Made by a program: the position numbers and the translations under genes. This document shows, one piece after another, positions 1 to 7,405 of a DNA stretch of 20,038 nt. Numbering within the stretch: the first letter of the stretch is position 1; each line of letters opens with the position of its first letter. The stretch is from Acidimicrobiia bacterium (GTDB lineage Bacteria > Actinomycetota > Acidimicrobiia > Acidimicrobiales > JACDCH01): contig JACDCH010000520.1 of the NCBI GenBank assembly GCA_013694495.1, positions 1-20,038 on the forward strand. Reading direction: 5' to 3'. The notes under the pieces were generated by a model, which was not told the origin of the DNA, did not search any database, and saw nothing but the letters and a program-made list of their open reading frames with translations.

Positions 1-61
1 GCACGGCGGTGACCGCCTCGGCGTCGGGCGTGCCGGGCTCGAAGGCGAGGGCGCCGCTCAC
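1..61 (-). CDS. 5' end of an unidentified gene, cut by the window edge
   Basis: Only about 20 codons are visible. A GTG at 61-59 overlaps the TGA stop of the upstream enoyl-CoA hydratase gene (GTGA overlap), the same coupling used at the preceding junctions of this operon. The open frame reads VSGALAFEPGTPDAEAVTAV to the edge. This is too short to name a family. The start is supported only by the overlap pattern and the open frame. By position it should be another member of the CoA-catabolic operon. Confidence 0.45.
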   Translation of the reverse strand, partial: MSGALAFEPGTPDAEAVTAV

Positions 62-867
62 CGGCCCCGGAAGCCCGGGTCGCGCTTCTCGGTAAAGGCC
101 TCGAGCCCCTCGCGGAAGTCCTCGCTCCGGCTCGACAGCTCCATGGCGAAGGCCTCGTTGCGGAGGTGCTCGTCGAGAGGAGCGGAGGCGCCGGCGTGCA
201 GCAGCCACTTCGTCAGGCCGAGGGCGACGGTCGGACCGGCGGCCAGCTCCCGCGCCAGGGCGCCGGCGACATCGTCGACCTCGGCGCCCGCGACGGCCCG
301 GTGCACGAGCCCCCACTCGGCGGCGGTGGCGCCGTCGATCCGGCGGCCGAGGACGAGCAGCTCGCGCGCCCGTTGGTGGCCGACGAGCCGAGGGAGCAGC
401 CACGTGCCACCGCTGTCGGGCGTGAACCCTCGCTGGCTGAACGGCTCCCACACGGTGGCGTCATCGGCCACGACGGTGAAGTCGGCGGCAGCGGCGAGGT
501 GCAGGCCGATGCCCGCTATCCAGCCCCGGGCGGCGCACACGACGGGCACCTGGACCGAGCAGAGCAGGGCGATCAGTCCGTGGGCCTGCGACGGCAGCCG
601 GCGCTGGATCGACCCCACCCGGGGGCGGGGAGCGTCGCCGGTGTTGCGGCCCACGATGTCGAAGCCCGAGCAGAAGTGGTCGCCGGCCGCCTCCACCAGG
701 ATCGACCGGACGGCCTCGTCGCGTCCAGCCTCCTCGACGCGGTTCGTGAGGGCGGCGACCATGTCGTCGTCGAGGGCGTTGCGCTTCGCCGGCTTGTCGA
801 GGCGCAGCCGCAGCACGCCGTCGTCGTCGAGCGAGACCCCGAGGTGCGGGGCCGAGTCGTAGGTCAT
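58..867 (-). CDS. enoyl-CoA hydratase/isomerase family protein
   Basis: Crotonase-fold protein of 269 aa, expected to act in the cytoplasm on acyl-CoA thioesters. The two oxyanion-hole segments are visible: HFCSGFD near residues 64-70 and ARGWIAGIG near 113-121. The active-site loop is GFTPDSGGTWLLPRLVG (147-163). Aligned by eye to rat crotonase, the position of Glu144 is Phe143 here, while the Glu164 equivalent (Glu169) is kept, and Asp151 lies in PDSGG. That arrangement resembles PaaG-type isomerases more than classical hydratases, so isomerase or another crotonase reaction is possible. The ATG overlaps the stop of the upstream MaoC gene by 4 bp (ATGA), and its own TGA overlaps a GTG start downstream. 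This implies translational coupling in a minus-strand operon. Confidence 0.88.
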   Translation of the reverse strand: MTYDSAPHLGVSLDDDGVLRLRLDKPAKRNALDDDMVAALTNRVEEAGRDEAVRSILVEAAGDHFCSGFDIVGRNTGDAPRPRVGSIQRRLPSQAHGLIALLCSVQVPVVCAARGWIAGIGLHLAAAADFTVVADDATVWEPFSQRGFTPDSGGTWLLPRLVGHQRARELLVLGRRIDGATAAEWGLVHRAVAGAEVDDVAGALARELAAGPTVALGLTKWLLHAGASAPLDEHLRNEAFAMELSSRSEDFREGLEAFTEKRDPGFRGR

Positions 868-2141
868 CGATCGAACCCGGCGGCGATGGCGTCGAGGGCG
901 CCCTGCAGGTCGGTGGCGCCGCCGGGCGGCTCGGGGAGGCGGACCTCGCCGTGCTTGCGGGAGGGCAGGAGGATGGTGGCGTGGCCTGGCGTGGTCAGCT
1001 CGCCCCGCTGGTTCTCGACCACGAGCTCCAGCTCGACTGCGGGCCGGTCGCCGTCGGCCAGGTACTTGCGCACGACCGTCCCCCGCAGCCACTGGGTGTC
1101 GCCGGTGTAGTTGAAGCGGCGGAACTCGCAGTCGAGCCTCCACAGCCAGCCGTCGTCGCCCATCCAGTCGGTGCAGACGTGCACGAGCCACGTCTCGCGC
1201 ATGCGGCCGTAGTCGAAGGTGGTGGGGTTGCCGGCCCGCCGGGCGAACTCCGGGTCCCAGTGGACGCGCTGCATCACGTCGGGGATGTTGAGCTCGTCGC
1301 GGTGGAAGAAGCCCGGGATGCGGCGCCGCCGGGCGGCGCCCAGGCGCAGTGGCTTCACGCCGTAGAGGCCCATGCCCATGCCGGTGTGCCAGCACACGAC
1401 GTCGGTGACGGTCAGCGGCCCCTTCACCATGGGCCCGACCTCGTCGCCCTCGGCCACGTCCTCCCAGAACCGGGGCTTGGCGCCGCGCGGCCCCTCGGCC
1501 TCGTACTGCGCCTCGATCTCGGCGACCTGCTCGTCGGTGTACGGCGCGATCACGACGGCGTCGTCGCGCTTGCGCTCGCGGGCCTTGGTGCGCTCGGTGC
1601 GGATCATGAGCCGCAGCTGCGCCGACAGCAGCGGACCGCCGGTGGCGCGGAAGACCTGGGCCGTCCACTCGTGCACGGCCCGCTCGGCGAACGCCGACGG
1701 CTTGTCGAGCACCCCGACGAGCGCGTTGCGACGGGCGACCCGGGTGCCGGGCCGCAGCGGCGACCACCACTCGCGCGTGCTCGCCGAGTAGAAGGCGTGC
1801 ACCCCGCGCAGCGGGTCGCCCCTCATGAGATCGCGGTGCTCCTCGGCCACCGCCTCCACCTCGTCCTCCCCCACCAGCGTGTCGCCGCCGACGAGCGGTG
1901 GCGGGGCGATCGGACCGCCCCAGCGCGTGCCGACGCCGTAGCCCCGGTCGCACCACAGCGGGTTGTCGTCGCCGTAGCACTCGGCGACGTGCCGGAAGGC
2001 GTCCGCGTTCGGCTCGAGGTAGCGGGGCGGCAGCACGTGGGGCTCGGGGATGCCGATGCGGGCCCGCAAGCGCGCGATCCCCTCGTCGGTGATCGTCGCC
2101 GGCGGGCGTTCCTTGGTGCTGCGGGGCGCGTCGTCGCTCAT
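864..2141 (-). CDS. double-hotdog MaoC/FAS1-like dehydratase domain protein
   Basis: 425-aa protein with two hotdog halves, of the actinobacterial acyl-dehydratase type with a FAS1-like/MaoC N-terminal domain. It probably hydrates or dehydrates an acyl-CoA. The N-terminal half carries YGDDNPLWCD at 56-65, which matches the R-hydratase signature GDxNPLH except that the catalytic His position is Trp63. The C-terminal half starts around residue 225 (FWEDVAEGDEV) and has VHWDPEFARRAG near 293-304, which keeps a His-x-Asp (His294) at the comparable place. The active site may therefore be completed by the C-terminal half. The ATG overlaps the TetR stop by 4 bp and the stop overlaps the hydratase start by 4 bp. 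It is placed to act with the neighbouring crotonase-fold enzyme. The substrate cannot be told. Confidence 0.85.
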   Translation of the reverse strand: MSDDAPRSTKERPPATITDEGIARLRARIGIPEPHVLPPRYLEPNADAFRHVAECYGDDNPLWCDRGYGVGTRWGGPIAPPPLVGGDTLVGEDEVEAVAEEHRDLMRGDPLRGVHAFYSASTREWWSPLRPGTRVARRNALVGVLDKPSAFAERAVHEWTAQVFRATGGPLLSAQLRLMIRTERTKARERKRDDAVVIAPYTDEQVAEIEAQYEAEGPRGAKPRFWEDVAEGDEVGPMVKGPLTVTDVVCWHTGMGMGLYGVKPLRLGAARRRRIPGFFHRDELNIPDVMQRVHWDPEFARRAGNPTTFDYGRMRETWLVHVCTDWMGDDGWLWRLDCEFRRFNYTGDTQWLRGTVVRKYLADGDRPAVELELVVENQRGELTTPGHATILLPSRKHGEVRLPEPPGGATDLQGALDAIAAGFDR

Positions 2142-2767
2142 GCCCTGAACGCCTCCGTCACGAAGTCCTGCAGCTCCTCGAGGCTCATCCGATCGGCCGA
2201 TGCGTCATCCTCGCCGATCACCGCCGGATCGACGGCCAGGTACGCCGTGACGATGCCGGAGAGGATCCGGGCCAGCACATCGGGATCGCCGGACCGCAGG
2301 GCGCGCTCGGCTTGGCCGGCGGCGAACACCGACGCATGCACCGCCATGGCCCGCTCGAGGCCGCCGGCGTAGGCGCCGTCTACGCCGCCGGCCGGCAGCG
2401 GCGACCCGGCGCTCGACGTGCGCAGGTAGAGGCGACCGAAGTGCGGGTGGGCCCGGAAGAAGCCCACCTCGAACGCGACCAGGTCGCGCAGGCGCTGCAC
2501 GGCGGGGTCCTGGGTGGCGGCCGCCGCGCCCATGCCGGCCAGGAAGGCGCCGCCCCGCCGCAGGAACACGTGGAGGAAGACGTCGTCCTTGTTGGCGAAG
2601 AACGAGTACACGGACCCGACGGAGAACTCGGCCCGCTCGGCGACCTCCTTCAGGGTTGCGTCGTGGAAGCCCCGGCGGCCGAACACCTCCTCCGCCGCGT
2701 CCAGCAACTGGGCTCGGCTCAGGTCCTGGTGCTGCAGCCGCCGCTCTTGCTTGCGCCCGGCCTTCAT
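2138..2767 (-). CDS. TetR/AcrR family transcriptional regulator (A)
   Basis: 209-aa one-component regulator. The N-terminal TetR helix-turn-helix is clear: LLDAAEEVFGRRGF at 21-34, then TLKEVAERAEFSVGSVYSFFANKDDVF at 38-64 with the usual GSVYxxFxxKDD recognition helix. The remainder is a ligand-binding and dimerisation domain of no recognisable specificity. The start at ATG 2767 overlaps the NIPSNAP-like gene stop by 4 bp, and the stop overlaps the MaoC start by 4 bp, so it is embedded in the catabolic operon rather than divergent from it. It most likely responds to a CoA ester or pathway intermediate. The inverted repeat upstream of the operon at 4897-4911, repeated at 9005-9019, is a candidate binding site; that pairing is inference. 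Confidence 0.92.
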   Translation of the reverse strand: MKAGRKQERRLQHQDLSRAQLLDAAEEVFGRRGFHDATLKEVAERAEFSVGSVYSFFANKDDVFLHVFLRRGGAFLAGMGAAAATQDPAVQRLRDLVAFEVGFFRAHPHFGRLYLRTSSAGSPLPAGGVDGAYAGGLERAMAVHASVFAAGQAERALRSGDPDVLARILSGIVTAYLAVDPAVIGEDDASADRMSLEELQDFVTEAFRA

Positions 2768-3504
2768 CGGACCTCGTCGAGGGGCACCCGGTCGCCGGCC
2801 TCGGGCTGCCGGCCGATCCGCAGGGGCGACAGCGGCGCGTCGACGAGGAGCGTGCGGTGCAGCGCCGTGGCCGCCGCCAGCACGGTGCGCCGCCACGGCT
2901 CCAGGTCGCCGCCCGGCTGCCACGCCCGCTCGTAGCCGGCCCACGTGGCCCAGTCCGGGATCGCCCACAGGAGGATGCATTCGTCGTCGAGGCCGAGCGC
3001 CGTGCGCCACGCCCCTACCAGCTCGAGGCCGGTGGCCTCGACCGCGGCGCGGCCGGCATCGCGCACGGCGTCGAGGAGGTCGCTCGCCAGCCCGGGCCGC
3101 ACGGCGACCACCTCGTGAGCGTAGAGCCGGCCCCGCACGCCGGCCGCGGTGAGCTCGGTGATGGGCCGGGTCCACGGCGCCGGGACGAGGATCCGGTCGA
3201 AGCCGCCCCGCCGCAGCGACGCTGCGGCGGCCCACCACTCCGCCAGCGCCGGGTCCTGCGTGCGACCTCCGGCGAACTCGACCTCGAAGTTCCGGGCCAG
3301 CCCGTCCCAGCCGTCGAGCTCCCAGAGGTTGACGACCTCGGGCCACGCCCCGGTGGAGCCCACGGCGGCCCACACGCCGAAGCAGCGCTGGTTGCGCTCG
3401 GCCAACCCCACCGGCACCCAGTTCGCCGTCATGTGCTGCATGTATCGGGCGCGGTTGTGCCCGATGACGTCGATGCGCTCGTGGATGTAGAGCTTGTCGT
3501 TCAC
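2764..3504 (-). CDS. NIPSNAP/Dabb-like dimeric alpha-beta barrel protein
   Basis: 246-aa protein without signal peptide or membrane segments. The N-terminus (LYIHERIDVIGHNRARYMQHM), VNLWELDGWDGLARNFE near 58-74 and a second half (LYAHEVVAVRPG, ILLWAIPDWATWAGYERAW) look like two ferredoxin-like repeats of the NIPSNAP or EthD/Dabb kind. In catabolic operons such barrels are often small enzymes or binding proteins of unknown reaction. The call rests on pattern only; no catalytic residue can be named. It lies 7 nt after the solute-binding-fold gene and overlaps the TetR start by 4 bp, so it is part of the same transcript. ATG 3504 is the first in-frame start and fits that spacing. Confidence 0.68.
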   Translation of the reverse strand: MNDKLYIHERIDVIGHNRARYMQHMTANWVPVGLAERNQRCFGVWAAVGSTGAWPEVVNLWELDGWDGLARNFEVEFAGGRTQDPALAEWWAAAASLRRGGFDRILVPAPWTRPITELTAAGVRGRLYAHEVVAVRPGLASDLLDAVRDAGRAAVEATGLELVGAWRTALGLDDECILLWAIPDWATWAGYERAWQPGGDLEPWRRTVLAAATALHRTLLVDAPLSPLRIGRQPEAGDRVPLDEVR

Positions 3505-3511
3505 GGACCGG

Positions 3512-4864
3512 TCACGAGCCGGCCCCGCGGGTGTCGGCGGTCTGGTTCGACGGCCACTCCGGCCGGTGGTAGCCGTCGAAGCGGAGCTCCCCGCCCCGCA
3601 ACTCCCGGATCGTGAGGAAGTCGCCCTTGTAGCCCTTGCGGTCGTGGGGGCCGAACTGGATGTAGGTGCCCGGCCCGCCGTTGGTCGCCGGCATCCACCG
3701 GATCCGCTCCATGCCCTCCTTCACCCAGCGGGGGTGCGGGATGGCGGCGTTGCCGATGCCGTGGATCGCGACGCGGGCGGTGTCGTAGGCCAGGGCGACG
3801 ACGACGTTGCGCGTCGTCCGGCCGAAGCGGCGCTCGAAGCGCTCGACCATGGCGTTGTAGTTCGGGTTGGCGCCGTCCTCGCCGAGCTGGTCGATGCCGT
3901 GCCACCCCTCGAGCCCCTCGGCCCATGCGTTGGAGTTCGAATAGAACATGAACGCCGTGCCCATCACCCGTGGCGGGTCCCAGTCGAGCGCCTTCAGGGC
4001 CGACGCGAAGTGGAACGTCGCGTAGCCGTAGCCGCCGTAGTACAGGCCCTCGACACCGAGCTCACGCATCATGGCCAGGTCGTCCTCCAGCCCCCGGGGG
4101 TTGGGCTCGAGCTTCACCTCGCGCACCACCTGGAGCCCGAGCTGGAGCGCGGTCTCCCTGAAGTAGTCGGCGTAGTCACGCCCCGACGACCCCTGCTCCC
4201 AGAACATCCCGACCTTCTTGATGCCCCGTCCGTGCAGCCACTGCGCGCACATCACGCCCTCGGTGGGGATGTCGCCGTTGGCCACCGTGAAGCAGTGGTC
4301 CGACGCGAAACGGTGGGCGCCGGTCCAGCCGACGCAGGCCACGCCGAGCTCGTTGGCGGTGTCCTGCAGTACGAGCGAGTTGTCGGAGATCAGGGGCCCG
4401 AGCACGACCACGCAGCCCTGCTCCACCAGCCAGCGGTAGCCCTCGATGACCTTGCGGTAGTTCTCGCGCGGGAGGCCCCGGGCATCGGCGACGACGAGCT
4501 CGATCGGACCCCTCGAATAGACGCCTTCGTTGAGCGCATCCTCGATGGCGAGGATCGTCGGGTCGATCCAGTCGGCCAGCAGCTGCCCGAGGTCCATGTC
4601 GACGAGGATCCCGATCTTGACCGGCTCCCACGGGTCGCCCTGGGTCGAGACCCCCCGGGTGGGCGGATAGATCGTGATGCCCTGCACCGCCCGCTCGCCG
4701 GCGGCGCCACCGCCCTCGTACCACGCCCCGCCCTCACCGGCGGCACCCTCGAGGTGGGTCGACGTGCCGTGCGCGACGTTGCACACCGCCCGGTCCGCCT
4801 CTGCGATGCCGAGGTCCGTCGGCGCGGGGAACATCCGCTCGACGTACGTGTGCTCGTCGCTCAC
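3512..4864 (-). CDS. Leu/Ile/Val-type ABC substrate-binding-fold protein lacking a signal peptide
   Basis: 450 aa. From about residue 81 the sequence follows the type 1 periplasmic-binding fold of branched-chain amino-acid/amide receptors (PVKIGILVDMDLG, AIEDALNEG, VVLGPLISDNSLVLQDTANELGV, FTVANGDIPTEG, VGMFWEQGSSGRDYADYFRE, GLYYGGYGYA, ALAYDTARVAIHGI). The first 80 residues are polar and Gly/Ala rich, with no hydrophobic signal segment and no lipobox. Upstream in-frame codons do not add one. No permease or ATPase genes are adjacent. It may be a cytosolic ligand sensor in the manner of AmiC, or be exported by a route I cannot see. The GTG start at 4864 is supported by GAGGAGAA four bases upstream. 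It is the first gene of an operon continuing into the NIPSNAP-like, TetR, MaoC and hydratase genes. Confidence 0.85.
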   Translation of the reverse strand: MSDEHTYVERMFPAPTDLGIAEADRAVCNVAHGTSTHLEGAAGEGGAWYEGGGAAGERAVQGITIYPPTRGVSTQGDPWEPVKIGILVDMDLGQLLADWIDPTILAIEDALNEGVYSRGPIELVVADARGLPRENYRKVIEGYRWLVEQGCVVVLGPLISDNSLVLQDTANELGVACVGWTGAHRFASDHCFTVANGDIPTEGVMCAQWLHGRGIKKVGMFWEQGSSGRDYADYFRETALQLGLQVVREVKLEPNPRGLEDDLAMMRELGVEGLYYGGYGYATFHFASALKALDWDPPRVMGTAFMFYSNSNAWAEGLEGWHGIDQLGEDGANPNYNAMVERFERRFGRTTRNVVVALAYDTARVAIHGIGNAAIPHPRWVKEGMERIRWMPATNGGPGTYIQFGPHDRKGYKGDFLTIRELRGGELRFDGYHRPEWPSNQTADTRGAGS

Positions 4865-4868
4865 CCAG

Positions 4869-4876
4869 TTCTCCTC
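4869..4876 (-). promoter_or_regulatory. ribosome binding site fixing the GTG start at 4864
   Basis: On the minus strand GAGGAGAA is followed by CTGG and the GTG start codon. The AGGAG core is 6 nt from the start, an ideal Shine-Dalgarno distance. This supports the signal-peptide-less start of the binding-fold protein. Confidence 0.7.
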
Positions 4877-4896
4877 GGTGTTCGGGTTCAGTGCTT

Positions 4897-4911
4897 CGAA
4901 CCGTAGTTCAA
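4897..4911. promoter_or_regulatory. inverted-repeat operator, copy 1 of the CGAACCGTRGTTCAA motif
   Basis: CGAACCGTAGTTCAA has GAAC/GTTC arms around CGTA. Flanking bases extend the imperfect dyad (TTCGAACC facing AGTTCAAA). A further GGTTC half-site lies at 4885-4889. It is 33 bp upstream of the GTG at 4864, in the only gap (64 bp) between the phosphatase gene and the operon. The same 15-mer with one change (A to G) lies 8 bp before the P450 start at 9028. It resembles KstR half-sites (AAC/GTT) but the spacing is 2 bp longer. Confidence 0.65.
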
Positions 4912-4928
4912 ACAGCCTGACGCCGCGT

Positions 4929-5699
4929 TCACCAGGTCACGAGGGCGGGATCGACCGCTCGCAAGTGGTGCACCTCGTTGAGGCTGCGCACGATGCGCCG
5001 GTCGCCGTGGGCCACGATGCGGTGGACCGAGGCGTGGTGCGGCCGGAAGAACATGTCCTCCCCCACCAGGCCGAGGACGGCGCCGAGGTACGTATTGATC
5101 ACGCCACCGTGGCAGGCGATCAACACCGTCGAGCCGGGATGGGTGGCGATGATGCCCTCGATCGCCATGAGCACCCGGTGGCGGAGCTCGTCGCCGGTCT
5201 CGCTGAACGGGTATACGTCCCAGCGCCGCTCCCGGGCGAAGCGCTCACGAGCGCCGCGCAGCAGCAGCGGGTCGACGGCGTCGAGCAAGGACGTGCCCTC
5301 GGGCAGGTCGCGGAAGAGCTCGATCTCCCGGAGCTCGGGGACGATCGCGACCTCGAGGCCGAGCCGGCCTGCGATCTGCGCAGCGGTGTCGGCCGCTCGC
5401 TGCAGCGGGCTGGCGTACACGTGGTCGATGCGCTCCGTCGAGAGCCCGACGCCGACGGCCTCGGCCTGGCGCCGGCCGAGCTCGGAGAGGGGCGGGTCGA
5501 TCCACTCCGCCGGCGACGCGCGTCGCGGATCGCCCGGGACGTCCTGCTCGCCGTGGCGCACCAGGACCACGTGCGTGACCCCGTCGACGTCGCTGAGGAA
5601 GGCCCGGTCCAGCGCCGTCGGGGGCGGGGGCGGCGACGGGGGTTCGGCGGGCGCCGTCGGTGTCGACGGAGTCGTGGGGACAGCAGGACGTTCGGTCAT
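4929..5699 (-). CDS. histidine phosphatase family protein (phosphoglycerate-mutase-like)
   Basis: 256 aa. After a 28-residue Pro/Thr/Ala-rich N-terminus comes the histidine phosphatase core: VVLVRHGEQ at 44-52 with the phospho-accepting His49, PPLSELGRRQAEAVG, ASPLQRAADTA at 96-106 with the usual Arg, and VLIACHGGV at 192-200 with His197. Family members hydrolyse phosphate esters or act as mutases; the substrate is not evident. No signal peptide is visible (the N-terminus is proline rich, not hydrophobic). ATG 5699 lies 4 nt after the stop of the acyl-CoA ligase gene, so the two are probably co-transcribed. A phosphatase beside an AMP-forming ligase could act on a phosphorylated intermediate, but this is speculation. 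Confidence 0.88.
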   Translation of the reverse strand: MTERPAVPTTPSTPTAPAEPPSPPPPPTALDRAFLSDVDGVTHVVLVRHGEQDVPGDPRRASPAEWIDPPLSELGRRQAEAVGVGLSTERIDHVYASPLQRAADTAAQIAGRLGLEVAIVPELREIELFRDLPEGTSLLDAVDPLLLRGARERFARERRWDVYPFSETGDELRHRVLMAIEGIIATHPGSTVLIACHGGVINTYLGAVLGLVGEDMFFRPHHASVHRIVAHGDRRIVRSLNEVHHLRAVDPALVTW

Positions 5700-5703
5700 C
5701 GCT

Positions 5704-7341
5704 TCAGCGCCTCTCGTACTCGATGCCGGCGGCCTCGGCGTCCCACGTCGACGGCGTCACGCCCTCCGAGCGGAGGTCGCGCTTGAGGACACGGCCCACC
5801 GGGCTCAGCGGGAGCTCCGGCCGGAACTCGATGTAGCGGGGCAGCGCGAAGTACGGCAGCTCGTCGACGCACCAACGGAACAACACCTCCTCGGTGAGGG
5901 CCGCGCCCTCGCTCAGCGTTGCGGTGACCTTGAGGTCGTCCTCGGTGAGGTCGCTGGGCACGGCGTGCACCGCCACGTCGGCCAGCGCCCCGTGTCCCAT
6001 GAGGATGCGCTCGACCTCGAAGCTCGAGATGTTCTCGCCCCGCCGCCGCAGGTAGTCGGCCTTGCGGTCGACGAAGAACAGATAGCCCTCGTCGTCGATC
6101 CGTCCGACGTCGCCGGTGTGATACCACCAGTTGCGGCTCGTCTCCACCGTGGCCTCGGGCCGGCCCCAGTACCCCTCGAACATGGTGTGCGGCCGCTTCG
6201 GTCGGATGACGATCTCGCCCTCCGTGCCGCGCGGCTGCTCGAGGTCGTCGTCATCGAAGATGCGCACATCGAAGTGCTCGTCGTTGACGACGCCGGCCGC
6301 GTTCGGCTTGTTCTCCACCCCGAGGGGCTGCCACGAGATGAGGCTCGCCTCGGTCACGCCGTAGGCGCCGCTGAAGGTGGACACGTCGAAGCGGGCCTCG
6401 AGGATCGAGCCGACCTCGACGGGAAGCGGCGCCGCCCCGATGAGGCGCAGGGTTGCGTTCGCCTCGGGTCCACCCGACCGGGGCATCTCGGGGCGGTCGA
6501 CGTCGTGGGCGAGGAGGTAGGCCATCGTCCCGAGCGTGGACGTCACGGTGGCACCGACCCGGTTCATCTCCGGCCAGAACCGTGAGACGGAGAAGCGGCG
6601 CTCGATGGCGGCCCTCCCGCCGTAGACGAGCGGGCCGAGGACGGCGGTGACGATGGCGTTGAAGTGGAACAGCGGCAGCGGCGTCCACACGACGTCGTCG
6701 GCCGTGCGGCGCCAGCACACGCCGATCTGCCGGGCCAGTGTGCCGTGGTAGTTGTGGCTGAGCATGCAGCCCTTCGACGGCCCGGTGGTGCCGCCCGTGT
6801 AGATGAAGGTGGCCACGTCGGCCGGCCGGACGGTGACTTCCGGCGGGTCGTCGTCGCCGGCGAGCAGGTCCGCCCAGGCGTGCGCGACCGGTCCGACCGG
6901 CGCCTCGGCCACCTCGTCGCCGATGACGACCACATGCTCCAGCGACGGCACGGAGCCGGCGATGCGGGCCACCCGCTCGACCAGCGCGGCCTCGACGACG
7001 AGCACCCGGGAGCCGGAGTCGGCCAGCTGGTGGCGGAGGTACTCGCCCTTGTATGCCGTGTTGATCGGGACGGCGATGGCACCGGACCGCACCGCTCCCC
7101 ACCAGGCGAGGGTCGCCTCGGGGGAGTTCTCGATCAGCGTGGCGACGCGATCGCCGCTCCGCACGCCGAGCGCCGCGAACGCGTTGGCGAGACGGTTCGC
7201 AACGGAGGCCACCGCGGCCGCGGTCAGCTTCGTGCCGCACACGTCGAGGTACTCGGACTCCGGATCGGTGTCGAGCCGCCGCTCGAGGAGCTCGAACACC
7301 GTTTCGTTGCGGGCTTCGCTGATCCAGACCTGCTCGCTCAT
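5704..7341 (-). CDS. AMP-forming acyl-CoA ligase (CaiC/FadD-like)
   Basis: 545-aa ANL-superfamily enzyme, expected to convert a carboxylic acid, ATP and CoA to acyl-CoA via an acyl-adenylate. Motifs: phosphate loop YTGGTTGPSKG at 181-191, substrate-region segment PLPLFHFNAI at 221-230, YGVTE at 327-331, YHTGD at 407-411, VDRKADYLRRRGENIS at 424-439, and PVGRVLKRDLR at 514-524 with the predicted catalytic Lys520. The FHFNA and RRRGENIS features match the carnitine/crotonobetaine-CoA-ligase-like branch, though carnitine use is not implied. The ATG at 7341 is divergent from a second ligase gene at 7396. The histidine phosphatase gene follows 4 nt after its stop. The 54-bp divergent gap holds a palindrome and a strong inverted repeat likely to control one or both genes. 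Confidence 0.92.
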   Translation of the reverse strand: MSEQVWISEARNETVFELLERRLDTDPESEYLDVCGTKLTAAAVASVANRLANAFAALGVRSGDRVATLIENSPEATLAWWGAVRSGAIAVPINTAYKGEYLRHQLADSGSRVLVVEAALVERVARIAGSVPSLEHVVVIGDEVAEAPVGPVAHAWADLLAGDDDPPEVTVRPADVATFIYTGGTTGPSKGCMLSHNYHGTLARQIGVCWRRTADDVVWTPLPLFHFNAIVTAVLGPLVYGGRAAIERRFSVSRFWPEMNRVGATVTSTLGTMAYLLAHDVDRPEMPRSGGPEANATLRLIGAAPLPVEVGSILEARFDVSTFSGAYGVTEASLISWQPLGVENKPNAAGVVNDEHFDVRIFDDDDLEQPRGTEGEIVIRPKRPHTMFEGYWGRPEATVETSRNWWYHTGDVGRIDDEGYLFFVDRKADYLRRRGENISSFEVERILMGHGALADVAVHAVPSDLTEDDLKVTATLSEGAALTEEVLFRWCVDELPYFALPRYIEFRPELPLSPVGRVLKRDLRSEGVTPSTWDAEAAGIEYERR

Positions 7342-7371
7342 CGCTCGCGCCCCATCGCTGCGACCCTACCG

Positions 7372-7381
7372 ACGCATGCGT
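7372..7381. repeat. 10-bp perfect palindrome in the divergent ligase promoter
   Basis: ACGCATGCGT is a perfect palindrome between the two divergent acyl-CoA ligase genes, 7 bp before the larger inverted repeat at 7389-7405. It could be a second operator or part of a composite site. No second copy was found in the other intergenic gaps, so functional support is weak. Confidence 0.35.
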
Positions 7382-7388
7382 GCGAAGA

Positions 7389-7405
7389 TCTGACGGTGCG
7401 TCAGA
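7389..7405. promoter_or_regulatory. operator TCTGACG-N3-CGTCAGA, copy 1
   Basis: A perfect inverted repeat with 7-bp arms and 3-bp spacer. The spacer is the GTG start codon of the plus-strand ligase at 7396. The same arms and spacing recur at 15844-15860 in the kinase/enoyl-CoA hydratase divergent promoter. Arm length and spacing suit a TetR- or GntR-type dimer. A repressor here would cover the start point of a leaderless transcript. Confidence 0.72.

Noticed and set aside
951..2372. Long plus-strand open frame opposite the MaoC and TetR genes
   Set aside because: It is a GC-rich antisense shadow with low-complexity Ala/Gly/Arg/His translation. The minus-strand genes have clear family motifs and overlapping starts and stops.
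4916..4930. Possible third TCTGACG-type site (CCTGACGCCGCGTTC)
   Set aside because: Only one arm is close to the motif; the second arm keeps just CGT. It is probably chance around the phosphatase stop codon.
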